Origin: Hydrangea macrophylla | Lineage: Eukaryota > Streptophyta > Magnoliopsida > Cornales > Hydrangeaceae | Direction of reading: 5' to 3' | Assembly: GCA_033977485.1 (NCBI GenBank) | Contig: CM066988.1 | Coordinates: 77,348,669-77,412,668 of the forward strand | DNA length: 64,000 bases | Part shown: positions 1-10,554 of the stretch, one piece after another | Layout: each line of letters begins with the position of its first letter | How positions within the stretch are numbered: position 1 is the stretch's first letter | Notes under the pieces: generated by a model | Databases searched by the model: none | Told to the model about the DNA's origin: nothing | The model's input: only the letters and a program-made list of their open reading frames with translations | Made by a program: the position numbers and the translations under genes

Positions 1-56
1 GTGGTCGGGAACTGATACGGGCCCAATAACTTGCCCGAGGAAACCCAACCCATAGC

Positions 57-1071
57 GAGGATGCCAGAAATAATATCAACGACAGACGTATTGCCAAAAA
101 GGAGAGGCAAGAACGCATGACCCGGGAATCAGCCCATAATCACTTGGCCGGGAGCCGAGATGATCTTAGGTACACGATCAACCGAAGTCATAGCCGAGCC
201 TTATCCCAGAGGACAACACGCTTGGACGAGGAAGCCTCTTCTGCTGACCCGACCTACCATGTGGGTACCGATCAGGAAGATGTGGAAAATTGCCTCAAAA
301 ATTTGGAAAGACAAGTCAACGGGATGGCCAAGAAGCAAGGCCGAAGTTCTGCTCGACCGTGTTAACACCGAGACTGAGTCGCCATTCTCCAACCTGATCA
401 TAAGGTTTGCTATTCCTCGCAAATTCAAACAGCCTTATCTAGATTCTTACGATGGCTCGAGAAGCCCGACCGGCCACGTCCGGACCTACAAGGACTAGAT
501 AGCCCTCACCACCAGTGCCGACGAACTGCATTGCCTAGCCTTCCCCAGCACTTTGAAAGTCCCAGCTGTGCAATGGTTCTACTCCCAGAAGCCCCGGTCA
601 GTTAGTAGTTTTAAGCAACTTAGCAAGCACTTCATCAGCCAGTTCATCCATATACATAAACAGCCGAAGCCTGACATACCATTGCTGACCGTCAAGCAAA
701 GGAAGAACGAGTCCCTTAAGTAATTCACCGATCGGTTCAACCAAGAGAAGCTCGGGATCTTTGATCTCAATGAAGATGTCGCTATTACCTACTTCTGCTC
801 AGGGGTTCAGCATACCAAGTGCACTGTGTCGTTTCACAAAGACCGACCAGCAACCTTAGTTAGACTCACAGAAAGGGTCAAAAAATATGTAGACACTGAG
901 GAGTTTCTAAAGACCAAAGACCCCGGGCACGTAGGCGACGAGCATTTAAGAAGTAAGCGAAAGCGAGATCAGCCCGAGGAGAACAATGAGAGAGAGCCCA
1001 ATAGTTCAGGCAATTCATTCAATATCCAATGGTCTGGGTCTGGCAGCCCTGACCCGATCTCCAGTTCATAA
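57..1071 (+). pseudogene. gag: Tat gag polyprotein, degenerate
   Basis: Structural Gag protein of the retrotransposon particle. Coding starts upstream of the window. The reading runs in one frame to a stop near 365, then shifts to a second frame (TETESP, LDSYDG, LHCLAFPSTL, VQWFYSQKP, ISQFIHIHKQ, FCSGVQHTK, DTEEFLK). In-frame stops lie near 496 (a Gln codon by comparison with the right-hand copy, CAG to TAG) and near 721. Basic, low-complexity sequence follows (SKRKRDQPEE), and the zinc-binding part seen in the right-hand copy is missing. Not translatable as it stands. Confidence 0.8.
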
Positions 1072-1193
1072 CAGTCAGGTCTGGCAATCCCGACCCGACC
1101 TTTTGTCTCTAACAGTCCAGACGAGCCCAACTACAGTGGTACTTTTGCCCGACCATAGCATGAGGCTCCACGGACTATATCAAAGAGCACCTA

Positions 1194-1262
1194 CAAAGAC
1201 CTCGGGATCACACCCAAGGCATCAAAGACCTCAGGGTTGCACCCGAGGCACCAAAAGACCCT
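1194..1262 (+). repeat. 29-bp short tandem repeat
   Basis: Two adjacent units of about 29 bp start with CAAAGACCTC and contain CACCC-AGGCA, followed by a partial third unit. They lie at the junction between the decayed gag and the 3' UTR of the Tat element. Confidence 0.7.
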
Positions 1263-1515
1263 GAAACTACCAACGTTCTAGGTCGGCTGCCTACAGTGAT
1301 TGCTCCCGCAGCACAACCTCAGCAAAAGCTTGGGGGATAAAAGGGAATAAAGACTACAGGAAGTCACACTGAGCATTTATAGGCCTCGAAATTAACTAAG
1401 TAAAATCTTTAGACAACCCGAACGCCTACAATACTCAGAGGTACTAATTCCACTTAGGCCCAAATGGGCGATAGAGGTGACTAAGACCTCTTAGGTTGGC
1501 CCACGATAGAGGAGT

Positions 1516-1752
1516 AAAAAATGACCAGAAAGAAACACACTTTAGGTCGGCTCTATTAACATGGTCGCCTCTTCTCCCAATAGTCTTGACGAAGGCTTAC
1601 TAGGCAGAGAGTGACCATCCTGGGAGCTAATATAAAAATGACCCTAAAGTAACCCGCTTTAGGTCGGCTTATCCAACATAGTCAAACTCTTCTCCCAACA
1701 ACCTTGACGAAGGTTTACTGGGCAGAAGATAACCATCCTGGAAGCTAACTTA
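1516..1752 (+). repeat. Two ~118-bp tandem repeats in the Tat 3' UTR
   Basis: Units at 1516-1633 and 1634-1752 share AAAAATGACC, CTTTAGGTCGGCT, CTCTTCTCCCAA, CTTGACGAAGG and ACCATCCTGG-AGCTAA, at roughly 75-80% identity by eye. Tandem repeats in the 3' UTR are a known trait of the Tat lineage and have been proposed as seeds for satellite DNA. The surrounding 1380-1870 stretch holds no coding sequence. Confidence 0.8.
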
Positions 1753-1869
1753 AACAAAAGACTCCGAATCAGGCAAGTCTCAACCCTTAGCCAATTCCCG
1801 AGCATTCAGACAATGGAAGTAACATCAAACAGATTTCCAAACTTGACTCGATATAGCATCAAACCAACC

Positions 1870-1887
1870 TTGGCAATGGGAGGCAAC
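1870..1887 (+). promoter_or_regulatory. Polypurine tract, Tat 3' end
   Basis: A purine-rich GGCAATGGGAGGCAAC stretch directly precedes the LTR start TGATAC. This is where plus-strand DNA synthesis would be primed. Confidence 0.6.
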
Positions 1888-2515
1888 TGATACACCCAAA
1901 ATTGGCTCTACTCTAGGACCGGGCAGCTCTCACGGATCGACCCCGAGCGGTTCTACACAGTGACAATACTGCTCGAGAACCACTCGGCTTGCCCAGAGGT
2001 GCATCCCAAGTAGCTCGAACTCCAGCAGTTTCCTAAGCCAGTTAGGAAATCTTCCAGATACGCATAAACAATTTCTTATTCAGAATAGGAAACCATCCGA
2101 TTATGCAGCTACCATTAAGGTTGTCAATAGTTTCTGAAACATACTAGAATTCCTTGTTCAAGTAGGTCTCTTGTATCTATAAAAGAGACCACTCACCTCT
2201 ATTAGAGGGGATCCCAATAAAAATCTCACCAAGAGAAATATATTACACTGTCTAGCCTCTTTCCCAATAAATCCTAAACACCACCCTGCACGACCGACCC
2301 TTGGTAGTTTCAGTCACCATTGTTGGATCATCAAGGTCCCTGTAGTAGTTTTATTTCCTATAGTGGAAGTGCTTAGACACACATGGATGTAGGTTACTTC
2401 GTTAACAGGGCCAACCATATACAAACATGCTGCCTATATCTCTCTCTTCTTCTCTTCTATGTTTGGAGTATGTTCTTAAACCCTAGTCTGATCAATACTA
2501 AAAATTGCATCATCA
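1888..2515 (+). repeat. 3' LTR of the Tat element
   Basis: This LTR runs from TGATAC to TTGCATCATCA, 628 bp. It is recognised by comparison with the 5' LTR at 59807-60421: both have GTTTCCTAA, CTATAAAAG-GACCACTCACC, ATCAGAGGG or its variant, GTGGACGTAGGTCACCTC-like sequence, and the same ATCATCA end. Identity is moderate, so the two Tat elements are separate, diverged copies and not one insertion. Confidence 0.85.
2177..2186 (+). promoter_or_regulatory. TATA box of Tat LTR
   Basis: CTATAAAAGA lies inside the LTR. The counterpart in the right-hand Tat LTR, CCTATAAAAGG, is in the same sequence context (GACCACTCACC follows). Confidence 0.7.
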
Positions 2516-2587
2516 ACATATATAGAAGAAATGAGTGTCACGCATCAAAACCTGAAGCAAACTTGGAGACCAAGGTCAACTCCCAAC

Positions 2588-2713
2588 CAATCGATTGCCA
2601 TTGATTGGGACCAGGTGGTAATGAATTGGTAAAGAGGCAATCGATTGGGTATGTTGGAAAGGGCAATCGATTGAAAAAAGGGAGAATCGATTGTCAATTA
2701 TTTCAATCGATTG
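2588..2713. repeat. Six-word palindrome array, CAATCGATTG type
   Basis: Perfect CAATCGATTG occurs at 2588, 2638, 2664 and 2704. One near-perfect GAATCGATTG is at 2684 and a decayed CATTGATTG at 2599. Spacers are 11-31 bp and unrelated to each other. The array begins about 370 bp downstream of the minus-strand TATA motif at 3081. Confidence 0.85.
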
Positions 2714-3080
2714 GTACACACAATTATGAAGGAATTAGGTTTCGAAAAACTTAAAACATGCACAGCGGAAAATAAAGTTTGAAACTTTATTGTTAGCCCG
2801 AATCTACTACTTACTAACTCTATAGATACGTAAGGATGAGAGGGACAAGAGGATTACCTTTTGGTCTTGAACCCAATTCTGAATTTGTCTTCTCCTTGCA
2901 ATATACAGCAACTTCCTCTAAGAAAACTTCACCCTTACGTCTCCTTGATACTTTCTGGAGAGGCTAGGGTTGTGTGGTAGCCCAATAGCAAGGATATAGG
3001 AGGCTTAGAAAACCCTAAACTGATTTTTGGAGAGTTGGGGTAGTAAAACAACGTTCAACTTAATTCTGGATGCAGCTCTC

Positions 3081-3090
3081 CTATTTATAG
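3081..3090 (-). promoter_or_regulatory. TATA box, minus strand
   Basis: The minus strand reads CTATAAATAG, a near-ideal plant TATA element, inside the LTR remnant 2516-3162. Confidence 0.6.
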
Positions 3091-3936
3091 GTTTTCAAAC
3101 CGACCTTTGGGTCTCGAGTGATCGAAACACTTTTGATCAATTGTTCCAACTCAAAAGAACATTGTCACACCCCAAAATAGCAAAATAGGGAAAAATTGAA
3201 TTTCCTGCTTTTGACCCTTAGGTACGTGATTGGATGAATTGCCTGATTGCCTGGTACAACAATTCTATAATAATATACTAACAAAATAAAACAAAAGTAG
3301 GAATATATATATCACATAATTAAACACTAAATATGGTTACAACCCAAGAGTTTATAACAATCTTAAATAGAAAATAAAATATGGTCTTAGGCAACTAGTG
3401 CCATAACAAACTTAGTACAAACCATTGTCTAATTATTACAACTTATAAACAAGGAATCTAAAACTACAACCTAAAACATAGTTCTCTAGCTTGCATAGCC
3501 ATATCCTTCATCCTCATCATAGTGCTCCTCTCCATAAGCCTCCTCAAAGTTACCTTGACCTGCACCAACATACTCGGGGATACCTGGACGTAAGATGCCC
3601 AGGACATGAATGCCATAAGCTTCTAAAGTTGTGTGAACATAACATATCACTTGAATTCTATAAACGTAGTCCATAATCAAGATTTTATGAAAACAATTTA
3701 TAAGAAATGCTTAACAGGTTTCAGCTTATTAAAGAGCCACAATTAAAAGCAAAGTATAATAAATTAAATCCTTGTTATTCACTTTATTACATAGTTGCAA
3801 ATCCAATATATAACTATCACTTAAACCACATCGAACTTGACAAGACTGGATTCTAGACTTTGGGTCCAAACAACTACATTCCTAACTCATTCCTAACCAT
3901 TTATCACCAACCAAACTCCTCCTTAACAATAAACCA

Positions 3937-4253
3937 CTTCATCATGAAGAACTGAAGTATTAAGGAGTTCAAGAACATCTATTTCATCACGAAGAACCAA
4001 AAGGAGTCTCAACTCTACGAGCCACCACTTCGTCACGAAGAATCGAAGGTTTAAGGAATGACTACTTCGTCATAAAGAACCAATACATCTTCCACATTAT
4101 CACATTTCCAAGGATGACTACTTCATCACGAAGAACCGAAGCATCTTCCTCTTCCACATTATCACATTTCCAAGGAATGACTAATTTGTCACAAAGAACC
4201 GAAGCATCTTCCACATTATCATATTTCCAAGGAACGACTACTTTGTCACAAAG
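3937..4253. repeat. Seven-word palindrome array, CTTCGTCACGAAG type
   Basis: Odd-length palindromes with the pattern CTTCRTCAYGAAG, usually followed by AAC-GAAG, occur at about 3937, 3980, 4028, 4065, 4119, 4183 and 4241. CTTCATCATGAAG and CTTCGTCACGAAG are perfect palindromes around a central C. From about 4054 the words are embedded in tandem repeats of about 60 bp that share CATCTTCCACATTATCA and ATTTCCAAGG. The same array is at 12438-12692 in the other LTR. Confidence 0.8.
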
Positions 4254-4720
4254 AGCTGAAGCATCTTCCACAATAACTTTGCAACCAACACCCAAACCTC
4301 CTTCACATACACAAGAGACCTCCGCGGTCGACAACTCAACCAATCTTAAGGGCACAATTGGTCTCCTTGACCAATACAACAGCTCTGAGAACACAACGAC
4401 ATTTACACGTGACCAAATGACTTAGCAAATAAATGCAAATACCATATTAGAGGATAATGATACTCATGATTTCGTCATCAACGTAACATATTACCAGACT
4501 TAGCACTTCTTATTAACCAACATCATTCCTACATTCACATGCAAGTTCATGTTAGCTAACTAAGCTTATAAATGATATAAAAAATACTCAAGTGATCAAC
4601 ACAACAAGTTTAGACTCAAAGTAACAGACCCTAACAAGTTCCAGAATATTAACAATTAAAGTTGCAATAACACAACCAACCCAGAACTGATTAAAAACAA
4701 AATTTAAAAAATCTATACTG

Positions 4721-4789
4721 AGGATCGATCCTCAAATCGATCCTGCAAGGATCGATCTTGCCAGTATTGATCCTGTAAGGATTGATCTT
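4721..4789. repeat. Palindrome array, AGGATCGATCCT type
   Basis: Five words with a GATCGATC core in about 70 bp: AGGATCGATCCT (perfect palindrome), AAATCGATCCT, AGGATCGATCTT, GTATTGATCCT and AGGATTGATCTT. It lies about 410 bp downstream, in the transcribed direction, of the minus-strand TATA motif at 5202-5208. The other LTR of the same insertion has only four words. Confidence 0.85.
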
Positions 4790-5201
4790 CCTTTTATTTT
4801 CTGCAAAATTTTGGAAAAACAGAGAAACAGAGTTTCAGCTTTGTATTTTAGAAAAATACTATTTGCATGACCTTTAATGCTTCTAAACTATCATGATATA
4901 GTATTTGAGTGAGTTGGAATACTCACAAGGATATGTAATTGAAAGGATGTGTGTTTGAACTTAATGAAAGCTTGAAGAAAGCTTTGATATAAGCTCCAAT
5001 GGTGGAATTTCTAACTTCCTCTCTTCTAGAATCTGAATGTGCTTCAAGAATCTTTTCTCTTCTTCTAATCCTTCTTCTAATTAGCTCACAAGATTGCTAG
5101 AACTTCAAATGGAGTGTATGTGTGGTTGCATGTAGAGAATTGAGAGATCTTCTCTTTGGGTTCCCATGGTTTCTCTCCTCTCTCCCTCTAAGTGTGTTTT
5201 T

Positions 5202-5208
5202 TTTTATA
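5202..5208 (-). promoter_or_regulatory. Putative TATA box of Tekay LTR
   Basis: The minus strand reads ATTATAAAAAAA, just upstream of a pyrimidine/purine-rich leader start. The copy in the right LTR has lost the TATA match, so this call is tentative. Confidence 0.4.
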
Positions 5209-5739
5209 ATGTGCTATTGTAAATTTTCTCAAAGTTGTCTCTAACCATGCATATGCATGTGCAAGAGAGATCTCCTAAGTTGAGGGTGTGATGACAAGTA
5301 AGTATGTGATGTGTCAAGCTTAAAATTTATATGTGTGACATATGTAGGAGAGTACACATGGACCAATAGGGGAAATGCCACGTGTGACGTTATGGGTCCC
5401 ACCTTGGTTTTGCTTACAACATCTTGAACTACATGCAATTGTCTCAGTTTGCATACATGACCTTGAAGTGCATATAAAATGACCGTTATGTGCATAAATA
5501 GGGAAATATGTTCGAGTCTGAATGTGAAATTGATACAAATATTTAGATTAAGAATATTATTGACAGAAATACAATAGTGTACGAAATATAGGTTCTCAAC
5601 TAAAATGTGCAAACGGACTAAAATCGTATAAGTTTGAGAAATTCAACTAAATATATAAAATTCACTCAGTTAGATATGAAATTGAAATTTAAATACTAAA
5701 TAGATAGTATAAAGTACTAGGAAAATTACCAGTGTTACA

Positions 5740-5759
5740 ATCTCTACCACCCAAAAAGG
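5740..5759 (-). promoter_or_regulatory. Polypurine tract of Tekay element 1
   Basis: The minus strand reads TTTTTGGGTGGTAGAGAT immediately before the LTR start TGTAACAC. This is the usual chromovirus form of the plus-strand primer. Confidence 0.7.
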
Positions 5760-5814
5760 ATTTTCTCCCCGAAATCAGAGTCAGCTAGCTCTCAAATAAC
5801 TCTGGGAATTTCAC

Positions 5815-6168
5815 TCACATCTCAACCTCTAATTTCCATGAAGCTTCCCTTTCATCATGGTGTTTCCATTGAACCTTTACAAATGGAATTTCTTTATTCC
5901 TCAACTTCTTGATCTCACGGTTCAATATTCGCACGGATCCTTCATAGTAAGTACCATTATCGATCACCTCAATGTCTTTGTAGTCGATCTCGTGTGCCGG
6001 ATTGTGAGCATACTTTCTCAACATGCTAATGTAGAAGACATTGTGAACTCTTGACATTTTTAATGGCAGTGCTAACCTATAAGCAACTTTTCCCATTCGT
6101 TTGAGAATTTCAAAGGGGCCATTATAGTGCGGTGACAGCTTTCCTCTCTTCAAACCAAATCTAACCAT
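5815..6168 (-). pseudogene. pol: Integrase C-terminus with chromodomain, Tekay element 1
   Basis: A 117-residue open stretch. Residues 1-50 carry the GPF/Y-like module (HYNGPFEILKRMGKVAYRL, VHNVFYISMLRKY). Residues 70-115 form a chromodomain (ILNREIKKLRNKEI, VKVQWKHHDEREASW). Chromodomains at the integrase C-terminus target chromovirus integration to particular chromatin, often heterochromatin, and this form is typical of Tekay/Del. It is the last part of pol; the natural stop is preserved at the end. Confidence 0.85.
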
Positions 6169-7301
6169 GCCTCGTATTGGGGATACCTTAAGGAGTATAT
6201 GGTCTCCGACATTGAATTTTCAATCTTTGCGGTGCTTGTCTATGCAGGACTTGTACCTACTCTGTGCCACTTTCATCTTTTATCTCACTGTTGAAATTTT
6301 TTCATTAGTTTCTCACACCATGTCGGGTCCCAGTAGTTTTCCATCTCCAACTTCAGTCTAACACAATGGTGATCGACATGGCCTTTCGTCTAGTGCTTCA
6401 AACGGTGCCATTCCAATACTTGGGTGATAATTGTTATTTTATGCAAACTCAATTAACGGTAGGTATATCTCCCATGAGCTTTCAAAGTCTAACATACATG
6501 CCCGAAGCATATCCTCCATAACTTGATTGGTTCGCTCAGTTTGCCCGTCAATTTAGCGGTGAAATGCTGAACTCAATTTCAAAGAAGTCCCCAAAACTGA
6601 TTGTAAACTTTCCCAAAATTTTGGAATAAACTGCGAGTCACAATCTGACACAATTAAAACTGGTACACCATATAATCGTACCACTTGTTGCATATACATG
6701 TGACTTATCTTCTTAACTAGATACATCATGTTATATGCAATGAAATGGGCTAATTTGGTGAGTCTGTCCACGATTACCCAAATTGCATCATGATTCTGTT
6801 GTGACCTCGGTAGTCCCACCACAAAGTCCATAGTAATGTGCTCCTATTTCCATTTGAGAATTGGTAATGGTTGCAACAATCCATATGGTTTTTGATGTTC
6901 GGTCTTAACTTGTTGGCAAGTAAGGCATTTAGATACATATTCGGCAACTTCCCGTTTCATGCCTTTCCACCAAAAATTTCGTAACAAATCTTTGTACAGT
7001 TTTGGTTCCACCTGGATGAACTATCAACCTTGACTTATGTGCTTCGTCTAAAATATCTTGATTTAGATCTTCTACATTAGGCACACAGTCTTTTTCTGTA
7101 CCTAAATCCTCCATCATTGCCGATACTCCAGTCAGTTGGTTCTTTAGCTGACGCTCTATCGAACCACTTTTGTAGTCCTTTGTCCTTTTTATGAGCTTCC
7201 AGGATTCGTTCTATAATAGTCGATTGTACTTTGAGGCAACCAAAATACTTACCATCCTCTGACTTAGGAAATTGATTATTACGTTCTGACATTGTTTCCA
7301 A
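6169..7301 (-). pseudogene. pol: Integrase core, Tekay element 1
   Basis: Three frame-shifted pieces. Piece 7301-7077 covers the region after RNase H. Piece 7117-6929 (DEAHKSRLIVHPGGTKT) covers the HHCC zinc-binding region, with the cysteine part shifted out of frame. Piece 6831-6553 (MDFVVGLPRS, WVIVDRLTKLAHFI, IVSDCDSQFIPKFW) covers the DDE catalytic core, with the SDRD motif changed to SDCD. Integrase joins cDNA ends to target DNA; this copy is inactive. Confidence 0.8.
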
Positions 7302-7304
7302 TGC

Positions 7305-7874
7305 TCACCATGCACAAATCATAAGAGTAGCAATCATGTTTTGAGTCATTCGGCTCAAAGCATTGACGACCACGTTTGCTTTACCAAGGTGGTATTGCAG
7401 AGTGAAGTCATAATCTTTAAGCAATTCCACCCATCGCCTATGTCTCATATTTAACTCTTTCTGGGAGAACAAATACTTGAGACTCTTATGATCAGAAAAT
7501 AATTCAAACATTTTCCTATACAAGCAGTGTCTCCAAATTTTTAAGGCGAAGACAATAGAAGCTAATTCAAGATCGTGTGTGGGATAGTTCCTTTTATGTG
7601 GCTTTAATTGCCTTGACCCATAAGCAATTACTTTGCCTTCCTGCATAAGTACACAACCAAGCCCTTGGTAAGAAGCATCACTATAAATAACATATATTTC
7701 ACCGCTTCTAGGCATGGCTAGCACTGACACTGAAGATAATTTTTGTTTTAACTCTTGGAATGCGCATTTATACTTGTTCCTCCATTCAAACTTGCTATCT
7801 TTCTTAGTTAAACCGATTAGAGGTGCTGTGATTTTGGAGAATCCTTCTATGAATCTCTGGTAATACCAAGCCAA
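7305..7874 (-). pseudogene. pol: RNase H domain and RT thumb, Tekay element 1
   Basis: A 189-residue open stretch. Residues 1-45 are the RT connection ([28 protein letters not shown]). Residues 60-165 are RNase H with [25 protein letters not shown] and [11 protein letters not shown] holding the acidic catalytic residues, then the VVNALSRM tail (usually VADALSR). This is the longest undamaged part of the element. Confidence 0.85.
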
Positions 7875-8620
7875 ACTGAGAAAACTTCAAATTTCTGAAG
7901 CATTATTTTGGTCTATTCCAATTCGACACTGCATCAGTCTTTGCTAAATCGACTGCTAAACCATCCTGAGAGACAACATGGCTTAGAAATCTGACTTCCT
8001 TAAGCCAAAACTCATATTTGCTGAATTTGCAAACATACAATTTTTTTCTCAAAGTCTGAAGTATAATCTGAATGTGTCTCTCGTGTTCTTCTTCTGTCTT
8101 CTAACAAATGAGGATATCATCAATGAATACAATGATATACTAATCCAAATAGGGTCAGAATACTCGGTTCATCAGATCCATGAACACATCTGGGCCATTA
8201 GTGAGTCCAAAAGGCATGACCAAGAACTCGTAATGTCCGTTTCTCATTCTAAATGCAATTTTAAATACATCCTCGGGACGAACGAGTAGCTGATGATACC
8301 CTTATTGTAGATTGATCTTAGAGAACATTGTGGATGCTTGTAATTGATCGAACAAGTCATCAATCAGGGGAAGAAGATACTTATTCTTAATAGTAACCTT
8401 ATTCAATTCTTTATAATCAATACAGAGCCGTAATGGTCCGTCCTTCTTCTTAATGAAAAGCACTGGCGCTCCCTACAGTGACGTACTAGGACAAATGAAC
8501 CCCAAATCTTCTAATTTTTGGACTTGCTTCTTCAGTTCTTGCATTTCCGTTTGAGCCGTTCGATAAGGATTTTTAGATTTTGGATGAGTTCCAAGCACCA
8601 ACTCAACGTAAAAATTTCTC
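7875..8620 (-). pseudogene. pol: Reverse transcriptase, Tekay element 1
   Basis: Read on the minus strand with several frame changes. The catalytic block reads VFIDDILIC around 8120-8097 and is followed at once by a stop. Upstream are the [21 protein letters not shown] region around 8300 and the KKDG-like motif near 8430. This enzyme would copy the element's RNA into DNA; it is not functional here. Confidence 0.75.
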
Positions 8621-8635
8621 TCTTTGGTGGTAATC

Positions 8636-9239
8636 CTAAGATGTTCTGAAAAGCATCTTCAAAGTTACAAACAACAGGGATCTAAACCATTGTAACTTCG
8701 GTGCTTGTGCTCTCAATGTACCCAATCGGCTTGTAAGAAAACCATCAAAAGATGGATTACATTGGAAACTTCCAGGAATCGTAAAGGTGATCAGCTTATT
8801 AGCACAATCTAGATAAGCATAGTGTTTTTCCAGCCAATCGATGCTTAAGATAACATCAAATTCTTTCATAGATAACACTACTAAATTGGCAAAAAAGATT
8901 TCAATTCTCAATGATGTAGAATGTAGCCTTTACAAATTTTACTCAACTTGACTGTTACTCCCAATGGTGATACTACGTTCAAGGCTAAGTCGAGTGTTTG
9001 AGGTATTAGACCCAATTTCTAAATAGTTTAAGTGCTATAAATGAGTTTGATGCTCTGGTGTCCAATAAGGCTTTAACTCTACTAGTAAAAAGGGTTAAAT
9101 TACCTTCCAGATTTTGTTGGTCCTTAGCATCAAATCTAGTCGCCTCAGGAATCATAGCATTTAAGTGAGTATAGGCAGCCTGTCCTTGAGCAAGTGCTTT
9201 ATTATAGCCTTGGCAAGGTGCCTTGCAATCTTTGGTCAC
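8636..9239 (-). pseudogene. pol: Aspartic protease, Tekay element 1
   Basis: Two pieces. At 9239-9006 the active-site motif reads LLDTRASNSFIA, where a working copy has DTGAS, so the catalytic glycine is lost. At 8911-8636 the C-terminal VVLSMKEFDVILSIDWLEKHYA corresponds to the usual DVILGMDWL. Stops and a frame change lie between the pieces. Confidence 0.8.
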
Positions 9240-10231
9240 TTTGACCTAGCTTACCATAGTCGTAGCAAATGATATTTGTACAACCATAAGTCTTTAGAGC
9301 TCTACAATCTTTTGCAATGTGACCAGGGATGCCATAATTAAGGCATTTTCCTTCATTATCACCAGTGACTACTTGTGGTCTTGGCACAGGTGGTCCTTGT
9401 GGTGCTGCGGGCTGATTCTGAACATGAGCAAGCTGAGGTTTACATGCCCCATCCCACAATCTTTTGAAGCTTTGAAAGTGACTAGGTGGCCGCTGCATGT
9501 GATAGTTCCAAGGTGGGGGTCGAACTCCTACCTTATTATGTTCTTTGCAGTCCTCATCTTCTAAACCAGTGGCCAATCCAACGAAAGCTTCAAATGATTG
9601 ATTTAGATGGGCCAAAGTGAGTTTGCGAAGGGATGACGTCAACCCTTGATGGTTTTTCCGATTCTTCTTTTTGAGGTATCTATCATGTGATACGCGAATC
9701 GGGACAACCTCTCAAATTGGGTGGTGTATTGCCTCACTGTCTTGCTTCCCTAAACGAGTTTAAAAAAACTCTTTTTCCTTTCTGTTCTTCTCAGCTTGAG
9801 GGAAATATTTCTCAAGAAATCTCTCATAGAAAGTAGCCCATGTCATTCTTCTAATTGCCTCATTGCCTAAATTTGTCTTTTCTGAGTCTCACCAATCAAA
9901 TGCGGCATAAATCAATTGGAATGTGGCCAGTCGTTGTTTTTCAAGCTCATTTCAATCAATGGTCTCAAAGATCGAGTCCATATCCCTCAACCATTGTTTT
10001 GCCTTTCACATTTCAGACATTCCTTCGAATCGTTCAGCATGGAAGGCACGAATTCTTTCCAACAACTTATCACCAGTCGGTCTCTAAGGTGCTCTATTGC
10101 CATTACTAATGATCTTGGTGACTCGTTCCATCCTTCAGATAAATGCGTCTAAAATACTGGTGGGATCTATGCCTTCTGGCATAGGAGGACCTCTTCCATT
10201 TCTATTTTATCCTCGAGTTCCTTCTGCCATT
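9202..10231 (-). pseudogene. gag: Gag, Tekay element 1
   Basis: The minus-strand reading begins MAEGTRG near 10231. It passes through a retrotransposon-gag block (MTWATFYERFLEKYFPQAEK, KEFFKLV, TVRQYTTQFERLSRFA around 9850-9690) and ends in a zinc-knuckle region (CLNYGIPGHIAKDC, 9370-9320). The second cysteine of the first knuckle is tyrosine, and the second knuckle (CYDYGKLGQSDQ) is degenerate. Several stops break the frame. Confidence 0.75.
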
Positions 10232-10554
10232 ATGAACTTTGGGTATGCTTGCTCAAACACTTATTGTTCAATGGAAATTCTCACGAATAAATGCTAAAAG
10301 ATATAAACATGAAGTTCTGAAGTTAAAATATAGAATTAGCAAAATAGGACATAAGCAAATTATAGATTCACTTCAATATATATAGACAAAGGTAGCTTCC
10401 ATAGATAGTCAAAAAATTTACATCACCGGTCTTTACATCGCAGTTAGGTACGAGTACATACATAGAGGTATTTTACATCATTACATCAAAAAATTTACAA
10501 TATAAACACAAAAAGGGTGGCTTCCCGCCAAGCTAAACATCACTTAAGATGAAA

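Larger units (their letters stand above)
1..2515 (+). mobile_element. Tat/Retand-lineage Ty3/Gypsy element, 3' part with pol deleted
   Basis: Gag-like coding sequence is followed directly by a long non-coding 3' UTR, a polypurine stretch and an LTR; no protease, RT, RNase H or integrase is visible. The gag protein aligns with the better-preserved Tat element at 60559-62042 (shared ESA, SRxDLR, EEASS-DPTY, TETESP, FCSGVQHTK and DTEEFLK blocks). The 5' half lies outside the window. The missing pol points to a deletion derivative or a non-autonomous gag-only family. Lineage assignment rests on the gag and LTR similarity to the right-hand element, whose RT is clearly of the Tat type. Confidence 0.85.
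2516..3162 (-). mobile_element. Remnant of an unassigned LTR, minus orientation
   Basis: No coding sequence is visible. A strong minus-strand TATA motif (CTATAAATAG, 3081-3090) is followed in the direction of transcription by a leader-like stretch and, about 370 bp on, by a palindrome array. This is the layout of other LTRs in the window. The edges are cut by the Tat LTR on the left and Tekay element 1 on the right, so no TG..CA ends or target duplication can be defined. It could be Athila-like or Copia; lineage is uncertain. Confidence 0.5.
3163..5739 (-). repeat. 3' LTR of Tekay element 1 (2577 bp)
   Basis: On the minus strand it runs from TGTAACACTGG to GGGGTGTGACA. It matches 11294-14166 over almost its whole length, apart from the hAT insertion there. 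It contains two separate palindrome arrays (3937-4253 and 4721-4789) and a minus-strand TATA motif near 5202. A 64-codon minus-strand ORF (3486-3680, ending EEHYDEDEGYGYAS) is present near the LTR 3' end. Its counterpart in the other LTR is frameshifted and split by the hAT element. Confidence 0.9.

Noticed and set aside
4062..4425. Overlapping plus- and minus-strand ORFs with TEASST and LCDK repeats
   Set aside because: Both are translations of the ~60-bp tandem repeats in the Tekay LTR.
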